Assembly: GCA_013396915.1 (NCBI GenBank)
Contig: VWZL01000808.1
Coordinates: forward strand, 682,001 to 746,000
Origin: Stercorarius parasiticus
Lineage: Eukaryota > Chordata > Aves > Charadriiformes > Stercorariidae
Direction: 5' to 3'
DNA: 64,000 nucleotides
Below the pieces are notes generated by a model that was not told the DNA's origin, did no database searches, and saw only the letters and a program-made list of their open reading frames with translations. Of this stretch, positions 25,154-39,549 are shown one piece after another (the first letter of the stretch is position 1; each line of letters begins with the position of its first letter). Made by a program: the position numbers and the translations under genes.

Positions 25154-27765
25154 TTGTCACAATGTTACAGCTCTTTTCTCCTTTCCTCTTTTAAATATGC
25201 AGCACCACAAAAAGCCAATCACTCTTATCATTTTGCTCTGCTACTTGCTGGGCCTCACAAGAACACAACTGGATGTGCTGCCACCTCAGCTAAAAGTAGA
25301 GGTGCTGGAAGGGGCAGCCCTGAGACCCTCCCACACCCCTGCCCATCTCTACTTGTATTCCTGATGCCAGTCCTGGAAGTGAAATGGGAAGGGATGGGAG
25401 AACATAGCTCAGAAAATGAACTATAAGACCCATGAGGATTTTTGGAATACCGGTGGTCCTCTCTGTTGGTGTTTTGTGGTTTTTTTGTTTTGTTTTATTA
25501 TATTGAAGTATTTTACTTGGGGTGGCTCCATAAGAACCAAGGAACCAAGTGGAATATATGTCCCTAAGGTGAAAAGTCCTGTATTTTTACCACCAGACTT
25601 AAGAGATTCAGTTCTTTTCCAACTTTTTTTTTTATTTTAAGCTACAATGGTTTAAACCCAATGACTTTTCAGATTTTTACTTTACCAAAAAAACCCTGCA
25701 TATGAGCAAAGTTCATCCTCATTAACGCTGCTTAAGTGTACATATGTCCTTGACATTTTGCCGTATCTGTGCAATAACATTTATTTTTTATTAAAGCCTC
25801 GATGCCATTTTTCAAACACTTGAGCCAGTTCTGTTCACAAGAAAGCCCTTTTCAGCATTATCATGCAAGATGATTCACTTACAACACTGTCTTCTGTTAA
25901 AATTACTCAATTCTGCCAAAACAAAACAAGCAAATAAAATCCCTCCAGAACACCACCCAAGCTATTAGCCTACATAATAGAAACGTTTTAATGAGAACAT
26001 CTCCATTTTCCTTCTCAAAGAGTTGATTATAAAATCCCACATACAGTTATACTATAACATTTAGCAGATTTACAAGTTTGTCCTTGGAAGCATCTTTTAC
26101 GATTGTTTCAGTTTTCACCTATAGGCAACCTCCCTTGGGAATCCTGAAGGGAAATTTGCATTTGTTAAGCCTTCTGCTCAGAAACCTTTAAGGAGGTTAG
26201 AGGTTAACCGTCACGTTAAGTGGAGCTGCTGACAACTGGAAAACATGGAATCATTTATAAGAAGAACTGTAAAAATACTATGTGTAAATAAAGATTTTAT
26301 TACAGACTACAGAGCAATCATCTCTTTGTTCCTGTGATCTGTAGCTCTGCTAACCGTGGCTTATGGTACCATCTACCTGCCTTGTACCAGCTATATCAAC
26401 AGTACAACATCCTCAACAGGACGTGAAGTGGTTTAGAGCTTTATTCTGGGCAACACTACTGCATGATGTGCGCAATCAGCCGCTGCAGGAGTAGAAGGAA
26501 GTCTAAAATAAAAATATCGTTCAATATGCAGAGGGCGAAATGGTCCTGAGGAAAAGAAGGCAGACTCATTCGTATTCCCTCATGGGATAAGATACATCCT
26601 TTTCATAATTTCTAATTTTTTTACATATTCTATAGCCTGTAACAAAAGATGACCTGCAGGCACTTTCTGTCAAATGCCTGTCAGAGTTACATTGTGTGTG
26701 ACAACCTAGAAGGATTGCAACTGAAATGTGCTAACGCTTCTTAATGCATTATTTGAAACTGTTACTGGTTTGGGGCTGTATTGTAATATACTTACTGAAT
26801 ATCGTTATTGCTACGATTTAAAGTGATAGCAACTGACCAAGCAACTGGTGCAGCGAATACTCTTTCAGTGTCACTCACCGTTGATATTAAATTGGGAATA
26901 TGTAAACCATCTGCAATAACTGTACACACAAGGAATCTTAGGGGGATCCAGCCCAAGCACAAGTTTTGGCTGATTTAAATGAACTTATTCAAATTTCCTT
27001 TTTAATACCAAGAAATAATACAGAAACAAAAGGAAAGAGGAAAAAATGCTGCCCTTTTTTTCAGCAATGCTAAAATCAGATCACACAAGCAGAAGATTGC
27101 ATAGACTTCTGCTCTTGCCACGATGAGCCCAGGAGGCAGCGCGCTCTCTTTCTAGCCAAGTAGTTGATTTGAGATTTTGTTCTAGTCCAGTATAATGCTA
27201 ATTTTTAAACTCTGGAGAACGATAAAGTATATTACCTGAGCTGTATAATCCTTATTTCTTCCACTCTGGGAGGAAAAATTCTATTTCTGGGAGCTGGTTT
27301 TTGGGGGCTGTTTTTTTGGGTTNGAAAAATATTTTGATTTATCAGTTAGATGTTCTTTTACTGTCAGAGGAATTAACACTGTCAAGATTTTACTGTTGTG
27401 TTTTGCCGCTTGAAATATATTTCTAAATATTCCTAAAGGGTGTAAGCCTCACCCATTACATGCATTTAAAAAACCCCACGAATATCAAGAATGTGCAATA
27501 TGGCCATTCAGAAATGTCAATGTATACTTGCAATAAGTCCACATAGAAATTACAAGCCTGTACCAGCATCATGTATAGACAGGAACAACATGGGGAACAC
27601 GACATACCCATTTTAGTAATTCCATACAGATCCTAGTGAAGCACGCACTTATACATATTAACTAAAGAAACATAGTCGATAGAACATTTTTATTTCTGTT
27701 AAAACACCGAGGTCAGATTCTGAAACCTCACATCTGGCTTCTGTAGATTTATGATGATTAAATAT
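25154..27765. other. Non-coding DNA without identifiable features
   Basis: AT-rich. Open frames at 25146-25640 are low quality. An AATAAA at 26287-26292 is followed by T-rich sequence, but no transcript structure supports a 3' end. An N lies at 27323, next to T and G runs. Around 26880-26950 a loosely repeat-like phrase (gggggatccagccc) could not be assigned. Confidence 0.45.
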
Positions 27766-27768
27766 TTT

Positions 27769-27788
27769 GCTGCTGCAGCAGCAGCAGC
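27769..27788. repeat. Short GCT/GCA triplet tract
   Basis: Twenty bases of GCTGCT followed by GCAGCAGCAGCAGC, partly self-complementary around the central CTGCAG. In the plus frame at 27751-27963 it encodes seven Ala residues, but that frame has no other coding sign. A minor triplet microsatellite. Confidence 0.7.
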
Positions 27789-28009
27789 TCTTCTCGGTGT
27801 TAACTTCTGCGATGTGTTTAAATACCAAAGTACCTATGTGAAAGCCCAAGTTCTACAGATCTCACTAAATCCAAGCAGATGCCAGTACTTCCTGGAGAAA
27901 CCAAAACCTAAAAATCCTAAACTATTTTTGTTCAGCTGCTTAAATACAAAATTAACACTGTAGCATTAGGTGTTCCTGTTTGAAAATTTCGACAAAGATA
28001 AACTTGGAC

Positions 28010-29530
28010 TCTACAACTCTACCTCTCTGAATTCAGCCTCCTTCTGCCACTGGCAACAAACTCATGAATCCCATTTCCATAAAGCGATTAAGCTCTGCCT
28101 TAAAACTAATGAAGCTATTTTGTCCTCTGCTGGACAGGTTGCTCACAATTTCTCCGTTCTGATAGTTAAACACCTTCTTGCCAGCTTCAAGTCATTTGCG
28201 GCCAGTTTATCTCCATTTGCTCCTGTGCTAGCATTACCCTCCAGCTTCAGCAGCCACTTTTGCTGTTTACCTGCCTGATGTATTTACAGAAAGCAACGAC
28301 ACCTTCTCTCTCAGCTTGCTTTTGCTAGGTTTAATAAGCCACATTTTTTTTATCCTCCTCTCAATAAGTAAGCTCTACCTGTTGTTTTCCAGTTCCAGTC
28401 TGTGTTCATCCTTCTTAAACACAAGTGATCCCGATGGTAAACTGATTTCAAGACCAGGTTTCTCTAGTGTCTTTCACATGACAACTGTGCCCCTATCAGT
28501 ACTAGAATATTTCACACCACACCTCCCTAAGACTGCATTTGCCTTAGCCATGGCTTCATCACTTAGCTCATTCTCAGTCATTTAATAATCTCAGTGATTT
28601 AATAAACCTCAGTCTTTTTCCTCTGTCATTTCCAGCTGATGAACCTACGTGATATAGCAGAAATCTTTATTAACCATAATGTGTATTAACTTATAACTGC
28701 CCGGAAAATTTAATCGTGTTTCTGTTACTCAGTCTTCAGTGTTACCCGTTATCGTTATGGATAGCAAAAGCCCCACAACTGTCATCAACAAATTCCTTCA
28801 GTTTCTTCTAACTCTGACACCGAAGCCATCAGTGGAAATAAAGAAAATCAAAAACACAGCCTAAGTTTGAGAATTGCGACCTTTCTCTAGCCCACTACTT
28901 GTTGTATGCATCTCATCACCTCCACAACCTTGGCCAGTTATCACACAATTTTCTACAGATCTCCACCTTCTTCAGCTAATGAAAATTTCCTACATAATAT
29001 TGCATCATGTGCTTTATCAAAATGCAGGTAAGATCTATTTTTTTCCCTTCAAATAGGAAGTTAAGCCCGTCATCAAAGAAAAGTATTAGGTAATATCTGA
29101 AACGACGTCTTTGGCAAAGTTATGGTTGCATTTTATCCCAGTTCTCCATTAACCTCTGTACCTTTAACTATTCTTTATTTCCTTTCTTGCTCAAAAAAAT
29201 CTACATATTGTTCAGAACAGATTAACAAATTTGTAGTGGGCCAGATCACTTTGCCTTCCTCTTTTGGCTGGTCATCCCTGATTTGAAAGACTTATCACCA
29301 ACCCTTGCTATTAGAGAAGTCAGTTCATATTATCAGGTCTTTCTGAATTCTGGAAAGGAGATTATGTTGGCTCCCATGACTTCGGGCCATTTATGTAAGG
29401 ACTTCAGAGCTTGGCTTCCACCTTCATTATGATAATATTCATTTCCATATACTAATTCCTGTGAGGCACCCTGTCTCTGCCCTACCTTCTCAGTGAATGT
29501 CTTTATTTGAACCGTGTCTGTGCTAGCTTT
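28010..29530 (-). mobile_element. CR1-type LINE relic (ORF2 reverse-transcriptase region and downstream)
   Basis: The plus strand carries the reverse complement of a CR1 non-LTR retrotransposon over about 1.5 kb, in the expected order. Reading the minus strand from 29530 down, the end of the reverse-transcriptase domain comes first. The catalytic F-x-D-D motif is still legible at 28781-28792, reading EFVDDS where intact CR1 elements have FADDT. Next comes the C-terminal part, with an ERR-x-K-x-x-x-L-x-x-x-x-x-x-KLR pattern near 28300-28370 that corresponds to the post-RT region of CR1. The plus-strand phrase tcatttccagctgatgaacc near 28626 matches the usual reverse-complement CR1 text closely. 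Many stops and frameshifts make it dead and old. It lacks the 5' end, as is usual for CR1, which inserts 5'-truncated. Exact ends and subfamily cannot be set by eye. Confidence 0.8.
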
Positions 29531-29955
29531 AATTTTTCAGAGAAGCATATTTCCATGATGTAGTCAATATTAATGAGTACGATGATGGTATGCATGTGCA
29601 CACTGAGAATGTGTTACTTTGAAAGTGATGCGGATATCAGCGGGGTTTCTCACAGAAGAGAAATTACTTGGTATGAATAGAGATGCCATGAGGCTTTTAA
29701 GACTTACTCTGAGGAACAGACCAGCTGAAAAGCATCTGTAGGATTAACCTGGAAGAAAAAAAATCAGTCTCTGGGAGAAAAAAAAGCAGAAGTGTAATTG
29801 CCTCCACACCTCTGAGACAAGCGCAAGCAGAAACGGGGAGCCTTCTGCCACGTTATTTGAAGGAAGGGTCAGGACAAGAGACACTTAACTAAATCAAAGC
29901 CTGCACCTCTCAGAGATAGGAAATAGCACAGGGCAACTGTCAGACTGCATCGCTC
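29531..29955. other. Non-coding, purine-rich flank of the LINE relic
   Basis: No feature identified. The sequence becomes richer in A and G, with several short A runs (29756-29764, 29779-29787). Confidence 0.45.
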
Positions 29956-29984
29956 GGGGGGAAAAAAAAAAAAAAAAAAAAAAA
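29956..29984 (+). repeat. G6-A23 homopolymer tract
   Basis: Six G are followed by 23 uninterrupted A (29962-29984), the longest homopolymer in the window. It could be the poly-A tail of a retroposed sequence, but nothing recognisable lies upstream and no flanking target-site duplication is obvious. A simple repeat is the more economical reading. Confidence 0.85.
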
Positions 29985-30101
29985 GAACCATCACCAACAC
30001 TGCCTTTGCCTTCTTGTGGTCACCCTTTTTTCTCCCAGGAGAGAGGAGAACAAGAGAGCGTGACAGCAGCCAAGGACAGGCAGCACCTTGCTGGGTCAGA
30101 A

Positions 30102-30149
30102 ATATGAAACTAATCTATACTAAGCTGAGAATGTGAAACTAACCTATAC
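30102..30149 (+). repeat. Imperfect tandem duplication, 29-base period
   Basis: atatgaaactaatctatac (30102-30120) and atgtgaaactaacctatac (30131-30149) match at 17 of 19 positions and are separated by ten bases. This is a local tandem duplication that has since diverged slightly, with no further copies nearby. Confidence 0.75.
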
Positions 30150-33100
30150 GAGGAGGAGAGCTGCCGACTTGGGTGGCTAAAATTGACAGTTTGAGATAGC
30201 TTCTGAATGTGTGAACTAAGCCGGGATGAGAACCATTTTTATAGTGAAAGGTGCGATCAGCCATTGCTGGGAAAGGAAAGATGAAATAAAAACCAGGAAA
30301 CACCAACCCATTATGGCAAGAAAAAGCTGTTTAAGATGTAGGAGGGCTCTGAGTTACTGCTATCTGAGTAGGAGTGCAAAGCCTGGCGATGGCAGTGAGG
30401 AGAAAGAGCGAGAAGAAAAAAAAAAAGTGAAGTAACAAAGGCAGAAAGTCACGAAGTTGCTCCTACTAAATAAGGCAGTATTGCCACATCTAGCAACAGT
30501 GTTGTGAGATGAAGCCTATCTGGAACACAAGAGGGGCAGTCAAATGAAACAAATTCCTGAAGAGCGTTTATTATCCTGGCCTTGGTCAATAAGTAGCCCT
30601 TCCCAGGGACAATCATGTTCCTACCATAGGAAAACCAAAGTACTTTTCCCAATTTGCTGTCAGAGTTTCATGTGTCAAAGACATACAAAAGGATAATTGC
30701 ATCTGTATTCCAACCTACTGTCCCAGCACGCAGCAAGTAGTGATGCCATGGTCCAGCACAGATCTCTTTCCAAAGAATTGCTGGCCAGAAGACAAAATTG
30801 CCTCTAAACTCAATCAAGCTGCACTAACTCTCTTCCACTTCAAATCTGTCCCCAAGACTCACCTCTACTTTGAAGCTGGAAGGAAAAAATCCAAACAAAA
30901 AGCAACTAACTAATTATGGCTAAGTAGTAGCTGGGGATAACTGATTAAAAAAGATAAATAAGCTTTTTGCAAATAATCATGCAAAAAATAGCCAGTGTAA
31001 CAGTGCAATATTAGTTTACACTATTCTTTGTTTTGTTCATTTCATTAGTCACATTTGTACTTCAAATTAGACTGTTACTACTTTAGAACAGGGACTTCTA
31101 GCTATATGGCACAATGATCTAAACGGTGATCATACTAAAACAATACATAACAATATGTACCCAGAGCATTAAACAGGTACTTGTTTAACATAAAGTCAGG
31201 AAGAGATTCTGCAGTATCTCTTATGACACCATTGTTTGTCTTGATATTTCTTTTAATTCCCTCAAAATCCCCCCAGGCTTATGTTGTTACAAAGGAAAAA
31301 GCACCTCAAAGCCACTATATGTGCCGGTTTAATGAGAACTTCTGCTAAATAATTTACTGCAAATAACAAAGGCTAAAGAGTTATCTGAAGATGCCATGGG
31401 AGCATTCTGTGCACTTTCGCCACCTTAATTTCAGTGCCAAATGATTTCGTTTGATTTTTATCCAAAGGCAAAACCCTGTCGCTGACAAAGAGGTGCAAAA
31501 AGTACTGACTTCAGAAAACAAAGCAATTGTGGTAATGACAGCATTTAGCTTTGGTCTACTGGTGGCAGATATGTCACTTTTATGCAACTTCATATAGACT
31601 ACACTAATGAAACATGATAAAAGTCTGCTCTACTTACGGAGGCATGCAGCTCCACCCACAGTGGAAAGTTAATTTTAAAAAGTTCACATTTTAATTCTGC
31701 TAGTAAACGTTAATTCTCCATTTTAAAAAGTACATCTTCCTAAAAATACGTTTAATTAGCAAAACTATATAGTCTGTCCTGTTATTTGAGATGAGGTTCT
31801 AAAATATACTGTCATTTACAGCCAAGCACTCCGCAAGTAAAACTTCCTGAACATTGTCAAGTGTATGAAGATTTATTTTTTAAAGTACTAGTTTTTGAAA
31901 AAGCAGCATACACTGAAATGAGGGAAAGGTTATGTTTGAATACAGTTTAGTGTGTCCTGCCTGACACAATATATAAGCACCAAAACATTCCAAACTTCTT
32001 CAGAGAAAATGCCCAGAAGTTGTAACTTAAACCATTTTCTGAAGTGAATGGAACAGGCTTGATAATCTCACTAGAATAGCTCCTCTTATGTAGTTTGTGC
32101 CTCCTGCTCTGAGCTCTAGTTGGATCCCAGAAATGAAGAAATTCAAGATGTGTAGGATAATGACATACTTTGAAAGTGAGACTGACTGCATGTTTTTCCT
32201 GTTCCCCCGATGTTCCTTTTTATTTCAGGGATTAAATTTAAAGACTACTCTCCTTCTATGTGAATTACATCTCTAACATTTGCCTATCTGCGGCGGGGGG
32301 GGAGGTAATAATATCTAGTAGTTTGGGGACCACTATCTGGCAGAATTCTCTAGCTGGCAGAATACTGGCAATCAAAAGTGGATCATGCACACTACATCTT
32401 ATATAAAAGAGCCCACATGCCTCTTCGCACTAAAATAACAGCTATGCTATTCCAAGCACAGTGTTCATCGTTGTCTTTTTCAGCAAAGCCATGACTGCAG
32501 AAGAAAGCTGAGCATGGCTTGCTTTTATTGATTTATATGGAGTAAACATTTTTTTGGTCACAGCATCAGAGAACACTTTCTTGGAATACATCTGAGTAAA
32601 TGCTTCAAACAAATAAACAGCTTGCCAAAGTCTTTAGATCACCACAAATATCAACTCCGACCTGAAAACAATGGAACAAACTGCAGATTTCTTAAAGGTG
32701 AACAGGTATTTGTGATCATTATAAATACAGCACTTAATATTTTTCATTCGCTTCTGTGTTGTTTTTTTTCTTTCCCTAGATCTAATCCAATTTCCCAGAA
32801 AAGTTCCTCTTTTTCCATCTCATTCACATCCACACTCCAGCATTCAGAAGCTAGGAACGCACACCATAGAGCATATGCTGATACTTGCAAATACCAGCAT
32901 TGAAAGCAGCATACTACAGTGCACGTCTCTCTGAAAAGAGGCCACAATGAATCATTTCAGCATGCTGATTAGCATTTTTACTACTTTTAAATTTCAACTT
33001 TCATTTTTTTTACTCCATCTTAATGCACTGCTCTTTCACTCTTTGGCTGCCTGCAATTCACTGTTTGCGACTAAAGAATTCTTTTTCTGGTTTATCTCCG

Positions 33101-36100
33101 ACTGCAAAGTAGTTTATGACGTTCTGCATGGCGAACAGCATATATAAAAGAGATTGTATGCTAATAAGCTCAGAAGGTAATATGATAGCAAATCAAGAAA
33201 CAGGAAGATTTAAACCTCCCTTGCTGCCCAAAAGACAAACAGCTTAGCAGAGATGAGGGATATCAGCTTTGGTTCAATATTCTGCTTCTCCTGTAGAATA
33301 AATATTTATATTACATATACGTATATTATGTTTTATAACAATAAATAGAGGTTCATGCCACTCCAGAAAACCAAAGAAGATAAAAGGCTGGACAGGCAGC
33401 TGAATTTCAATTCTCCATACAAACCTACTGCATTTGATTTCAGCTCTAATTGCCATTCCACATCTAAAGGAATGATGCGAGCCTGAAATTACATCGTGCA
33501 GGGTACTCCATCACATGTTCAGAGGGGTGAGCAAGGCATCGAGGCATACACTAGTTATACACATGCTTTAAGACTTTGCTGAGTGGGGGGCATAACTGTG
33601 GAGCAATGCCACTGGAGACACTGACTTTCCAACAATTATCCCTGGTGCACGCACAGCTTGATGAGTGCTCACTGGAGCAAAGAGCTCTCCCCACACTGCC
33701 CCATCCTCTCCCAGCACCAAACCAACTCTCCACCCCTCAGAAACAACTTCCTAGAGTGCATAATATATACTCCAAAAGGTTAGAAAGTGTTTGTGTATCT
33801 GTATACTTATTATTTATCAAATTAATTACATTAAGAAAAAAGAGCCTTAGCTTTGAACCAGGTCTTCAGAAGTTAAAAACAGCTATTACACTGTGCTACA
33901 CACTTCACTACTCAAGATCACTGAGGAGGAAACATATAACCATAAATAACATACTACATTTAATAGGGAAACTATAAGAGGGCAGTATATCAAAACCTGC
34001 TATTTACTTGACACAACTCACACAGTAAGCTCATTTTTGTTGTAAGTAAATCACCTCAATATAAACAAGGACTTCAGAAAAACAAGCGAGAATTCATAGT
34101 CTAACTCAGGAGAACCATAAATCTGAATGTTGCCATATGAAAAAAAATGACACAAATCCACTACTTGCATCACGTTTTCAGCATCCAAGAAATTTATCTT
34201 GTTAGTGTGCATCATATCATTACAGCACTATTCATTGAGATGCCAGAACTGAAAGACTCCCCAGTCAGTCTGAAATGGACAGATGAGTAAAGCTTTTACG
34301 ATGTTCCCAGAATGGTTGTTTTCATGACATGCCTGAAAGAAAACACAAGACGTATATGACCCTTTTTAATTTTCCTCCTCTGAGTCAGTACGCTTCACTG
34401 AACAAGATGTAGTTCAGCAGCAGGTCTCAAAGAGTGACGGAAGCGAGTGCTCCATTTATGAATCCCAAGAAATAAAGATCGGGCACCGGATCCCTAGTAA
34501 ACTACCTTCAGTCAGAAACCCATACTTGTTCTCCACCTGAACACTCTGCAGAGCTGTAAATATCACACTTGTACACCCAAATTAATTTGCAGAATTGCTT
34601 CGGGTGAAGAATTCCCATCAAACAAGATAAGCATAGGCCATAAACCTGAAGTGTCATCAGTTCTCAACAGCATCTCACTGGACTTTTGGTGCTTACAGTA
34701 ATTTATTTTTAGCTAACTAAGAACAAACCTCCCTGGTTACAAATACCATCTTCATATCACCAACAGTAGGCTACTTCACTGTAATGACTTTTAGATTAAA
34801 TTGTATTGATAAAACATGGAATTGTTAATAGGATCACACAATGAATTTATATTTTGAATAGCTGAAACTATAGAAGCAGAAAACTTTAACTATAAATCTG
34901 CATTACATAATTTTACTTATCTTTCTACAGTTGGAAATGTTAATCACAGTGATCCAACCAATTCTTACAAAGTAGGAAACAGGTAATGGTGGAAAACATT
35001 CTCTGCAAATATCCATTCCACCATACATTTCTGAACATCTATTTTGTGCTCATTAACCACAAAAATCCAAGGCACATGAGTTTACTCACTGTGCTGCTCA
35101 CCAACAGCACATTTTGATCTTACTAAAAGATTCAGAAGGAAATTATCTCCAGTTTGTTCATGTGCTGACTTTCTGATTCATGCCGAGATGGCTGTTCATT
35201 CAACCCTGTAACATCAACATCACCATGTGACTTTTAAGACTAATTAGCACTCCACAAATTATGAATAGCAAATATTCCCAGTGAACTGTTCCTAAATACT
35301 CTGAAGACTTAGGAATAAATACAGGAGAAGATTTTTATGACTTCTCATATTTAAGAAATTGGCCATTTTATTATTGGGGAAAAAAGTATTCTCTGCTATT
35401 TATCAACAGAGCAATAGACCTGGCTACATTAACAAGTACAAAAATAAATAATAAACAAGAAGAGGAAGAGAGATTTCTGTTTAGATTTGTGACTGTATCC
35501 CACTTTGCCTTCGTAGCTAGTGAGAGGTTAGCATCCTGTTGGGCATCAAGGAAAGGCATGTCAGAGGAGTAAGACTTCGAGTTGAAGGTTTTACAATGTC
35601 TAAGGAAGCTATATAGGAGTACCTACTTCCCATGGAGAACAACTCCATAAATAACCACCGTTCCCCAGACTTGCTGGCTGATGGGATTAGCATTTGTTTT
35701 TTACTTAAATTGTATCAGCACTTGCTCTCCTCTTGCCATCAGTGCTCCTTAAGCAAAACGTGAAGGGTAAGAAATTTGCATGAGGACTGTTCTTCCAATG
35801 CTGAATCAGCTGATATGTAACTAAAAGTCTAGTTCTCAGGAGTGAAGTGTGAGCAGCGTCAGTGTGGCATTTGATCGTTTCATAACAACAATAAGCCAAC
35901 AAAAAATAACATATTGAGTAAACCAGAATAAAAGTCTATTTACTCATGTAAGTGCAAAAACTCATATACAAGATCCAGTTGAGGTTGGAGGATCTATTAG
36001 TGTGAAGGGCTGCTTCTGAAAATAAACATTCATAGTCAGATGCTCTTGGCACCACTCGGTATTCACTGAGTAAAATCCCCTAAAATTAGAGTAAGGGATA

Positions 36101-39100
36101 GCAGGAGACCCTCAGTTACACTATGTGTGAAGTGTTTACTTCCCAGTGCTTATCCGAGCTCACATCTAGCTTGCCTATGTCAAAACTCCGTGATTGCTCT
36201 GGCACATACACAAATAAATACTTAATATTCTGTTTACATCAAAGAAGCTTCATTAGTGGCATCGATCAGCAACAAATAAATTTCACGCTGCCAACACAAT
36301 CCAAATACATATTTATCTCTCATTTCTGCCGGCAGGATTGGGCCACGACAAAAGACTCAAGGACAATCTTAAATCTAACATGGCACATCTAGTGCTTTCC
36401 TAAAAGTTAATTATCTTGTGATGCCAGACCAACAAAAATAAATCTGAGAAAGTACCAAAAATAATGACTGCTACAATCTGGCAGAAAAGAACAGGGAGGT
36501 GGGGGAGAACACTTCGTATTTCGCATATTATTTCGTCTTTCACCTAGGCATTGGTTACTCGGGGAAACAGAGCAGAGGCCAGCCTAACATTTGGTTTTAG
36601 TCATTGTGACCATTCATACGTCACATTTTCGTAAGACTGCGGTTTCTTTTCTCTGTCTCCAGGTTTGTTAGACTTTTAGCTGGGTCTTCAGTTTCCTCTA
36701 TAGCCACCAGAAGAGGAGAACTCTTTCCTTTCCAATGAAAGCTAAGATTCCTAAGTGATTCCAAGACCTCAGGCTTTAAGGCGAGCAAGCAATGCAAAAT
36801 TCACAATAAAATCACGCTAGAAAGAAAGCAAGATTATCAGAACCAACAATTACAAAGTATTTTTCCTAAGGCATCAAGGTCATTTGGCATATATCTTCTG
36901 TGTGTGCACGCTGGGTAAAATTCATTCCTGTGCAGAAGGACGGCATAAAACCTGTGAACCACTTCAGTCTCATTTAAGACTTTAAATTAGGACTTAAGTG
37001 ATGCATAGGCCTTCAACTGGACGCTAGCATGGAGCTGAATTTTATCCACAATGGATATTGATCCCATCACAACTGGTACTGCTCTTACATTAGGTGCAAA
37101 TTCATGCATAATTCATTTTAGATAAACAAAATGATTCTACAGCTACCAGACATTAACTCTCTTGCCGAACAGGCCACATGAAAATTTCATAAAAAATGAA
37201 ACCAATTTTTCAAACTCATCCTCACATAGAGAAAACAAAGAACTCTGTACTACATTAGTTTCATCTTGTGATTCCTTAAAAATACCCGCCTATTAGCACG
37301 TGCCAAGACAATAAACCCAGGACTGGAATTTAGTAAAATAGTAAGATATTTCCCACCAATACGCCTGTAAGAACTAAGCAAGCATTTCATAATAAAAAGC
37401 CTTTGCTACTACGAGTAACACTGATGTGTGTATCACTAAGGTTACTTAGGGATATCAAATGGAGTGGTTCGAGACCCTCTGTGCATATTGTACAGCAGTA
37501 GATCACTTCAGGATGAATCGGGGGCAGCAGAGAAAAAAAGCACTGTTTTTATCAGGAAGTAACACCATGTAAACGCAATGCAGAAATTCCGACGGTGTTA
37601 CCGTGGTTCTGCATGATCTTTCCATTTACTTTGCACAAGAACACGTGACCTGAACTCCTGTGCAGCGCAACGCGATAGATGAAGAGAGGATCCCCCCTGA
37701 AAGTCAGACTCTCAAAAACTCACATTACAGAGGCTACAATTTACTGAAAATTTAAAGCTTGCCTTTGGAAACTGCCAACCAAGTGCACAGCAGTCGAGAA
37801 GGCTAATGGAAGATAGTGACATGTTAACTGTGTGATATATACAGAGGCAAGTTCAAAGCTGCAAATATAGTGCCTGAGGAGAGTGGCGAAGAGCCAGATG
37901 CTGCTTCTGGCAAAACGTCTAGGAATCATTGTACTGACATCCATCAGAAGAGGACGGCACGTCAGGAGATGGCGGGTGTAAGCTGCATCTCCTCACATCA
38001 AACACCTAAAGCTGATTCTGCTTTCAGAAAGATTAATTAAGGAAAGGCTGATATTTGGACAAGGAAAAAGATAGGCAGAGAAAAATGTGATATCAAATTC
38101 GACAAAAAGGCACCGTAAACAATGGTGCAGGGCCTGCTCATGGCAATGGGTCCCACCGGTACATCTTGTGGTGGCCAGCCTCACCTGAGGAGTGAAGACT
38201 GGCTTCATAAAACAAGGTAACCAGATAACATCTGCAGAGATATTGAAACAATACAGTTGCTTGCCACTGAATTAGGATTCAGCAAAGAAATAGCCATGGA
38301 GGAAAGCTCACACGTTATCCTGATGCAGAAAGAAGTTGTGCTGTATTATTCAGAGGTTTTGCTGTAAACATTGATCCTAATGGGCTCCTGATGAGAAATA
38401 TCTGGTCATTTCCTTTCTGGGGCCAGGATAGTATTTCCATTGACACTTCCATTTTCTTGCTTGCAATGTGTAGGAGGGAAGCTAAAAACGTTGCTGTTTC
38501 CTTTCAGCAACAGGGGGTGGGCAGGAAAAGGCATCAAGGTGGTAGCATCTTGTGGTGCAGCTCTGCTAGCAGACTCTGCAGGGGACTAGGGATGGCAGGG
38601 TGTTGAGCTAAAGCATTATTGGAATATATTTTGCATTTATTCTAAAAAGAACGGACACATTTTATAAGTTTTTTTTCTGGCTCAAGCTAAGAATTTCTGG
38701 GTTCTTCCATCCAAGAATCTGACTCATTTTGCAGTCTGGGGAAAGACACAAGCAGGAACATTTGTAGTTCCTCTTTCTCTGTGGCACGATCTGTAGTTGA
38801 GTCCTCCTTTGTGGCAAGAAACATTTGGCTGGAAGTCTGCCTGGGAGGAAGGAAGTGAACATTATCTAGCCAGAGCTTTCCGCACCATGCCTTAAAAGCA
38901 GCATCTAGGTAGAAGAAAAAAACCCAAAACATACAGGGTTGGTTCAAGACTCTAGAAGCCAATTAAATGCTGTGGATTTTTATTATTTTTTTTTTTATGC
39001 CATAAGTTAAAATTCAGTTCAAGATCTATGACTCAGAGGTAGCAAAGGAAAAGGAACTTGATACCAAAATATAAGATCTATTCTGAAAATGTCCAGATCG

Positions 39101-39545
39101 AAGAAAAACAGAGCGAGAGAAACAACCTTAGGTGAAGACAGGAATGCAGCTATCCTAACGCAAAGCAAATTCAGTATCAAAAAGTCATTTACTGAACAGG
39201 ACAGACAGAATACCTTCTAAGAAACAATACTCAGAAATGGAAGGGAGGAGGAAAATTAGAGGATAAAGTCTCATGCAAAAAACTATTTCATCGTCTTTTA
39301 AAGACGATCATTTATATAATTACTAAGGACGGTATTGGATTATATATTCCAAGACTGAGGACATAACAAATACTAATAAATTCATGAGAAATGAAGTCTA
39401 TATCTTAGGTCCAGCAGTAACATACAGTTTGGTATGAACCCTCAGAAAGAAAAAGGAACAGTTTCTGACAGTTTGTTAACAGCAAAACACGGGAGATGGT
39501 CATACTTCAACACAGAAACTGCTAGTGCAGCTATTACGCTTATAG
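30150..39545. other. Non-coding DNA without identifiable features
   Basis: The longest featureless stretch. It has a purine-rich tract at 30398-30434 and a G run of eight at 32295-32302. Small GC rises at about 33580-33740 give a 133-codon frame (33576-33977) with no recognisable domain. A gaatcgggggcagc phrase at 37517-37530 resembles the end of old amniote repeats but is too short to call. Confidence 0.45.
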
Positions 39546-39549
39546 AGCT

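Noticed and set aside
26287..26292. AATAAA polyadenylation signal followed by T-rich DNA
   Set aside because: Such hexamers are frequent by chance in AT-rich sequence, and no upstream exon supports a transcript end.
29956..29984. A23 run as the tail of a processed pseudogene
   Set aside because: No recognisable mRNA-like sequence precedes it and no target-site duplication was seen.
33576..33977. 133-codon plus-strand frame
   Set aside because: It spans a small GC rise and then AT-rich sequence, has no domain, and is opposed by a 60-codon minus frame.
37465..37480. B-box-like word GGTTCGAGACC
   Set aside because: No A-box or cloverleaf can be built upstream, so it is neither a tRNA gene nor a clear SINE head.
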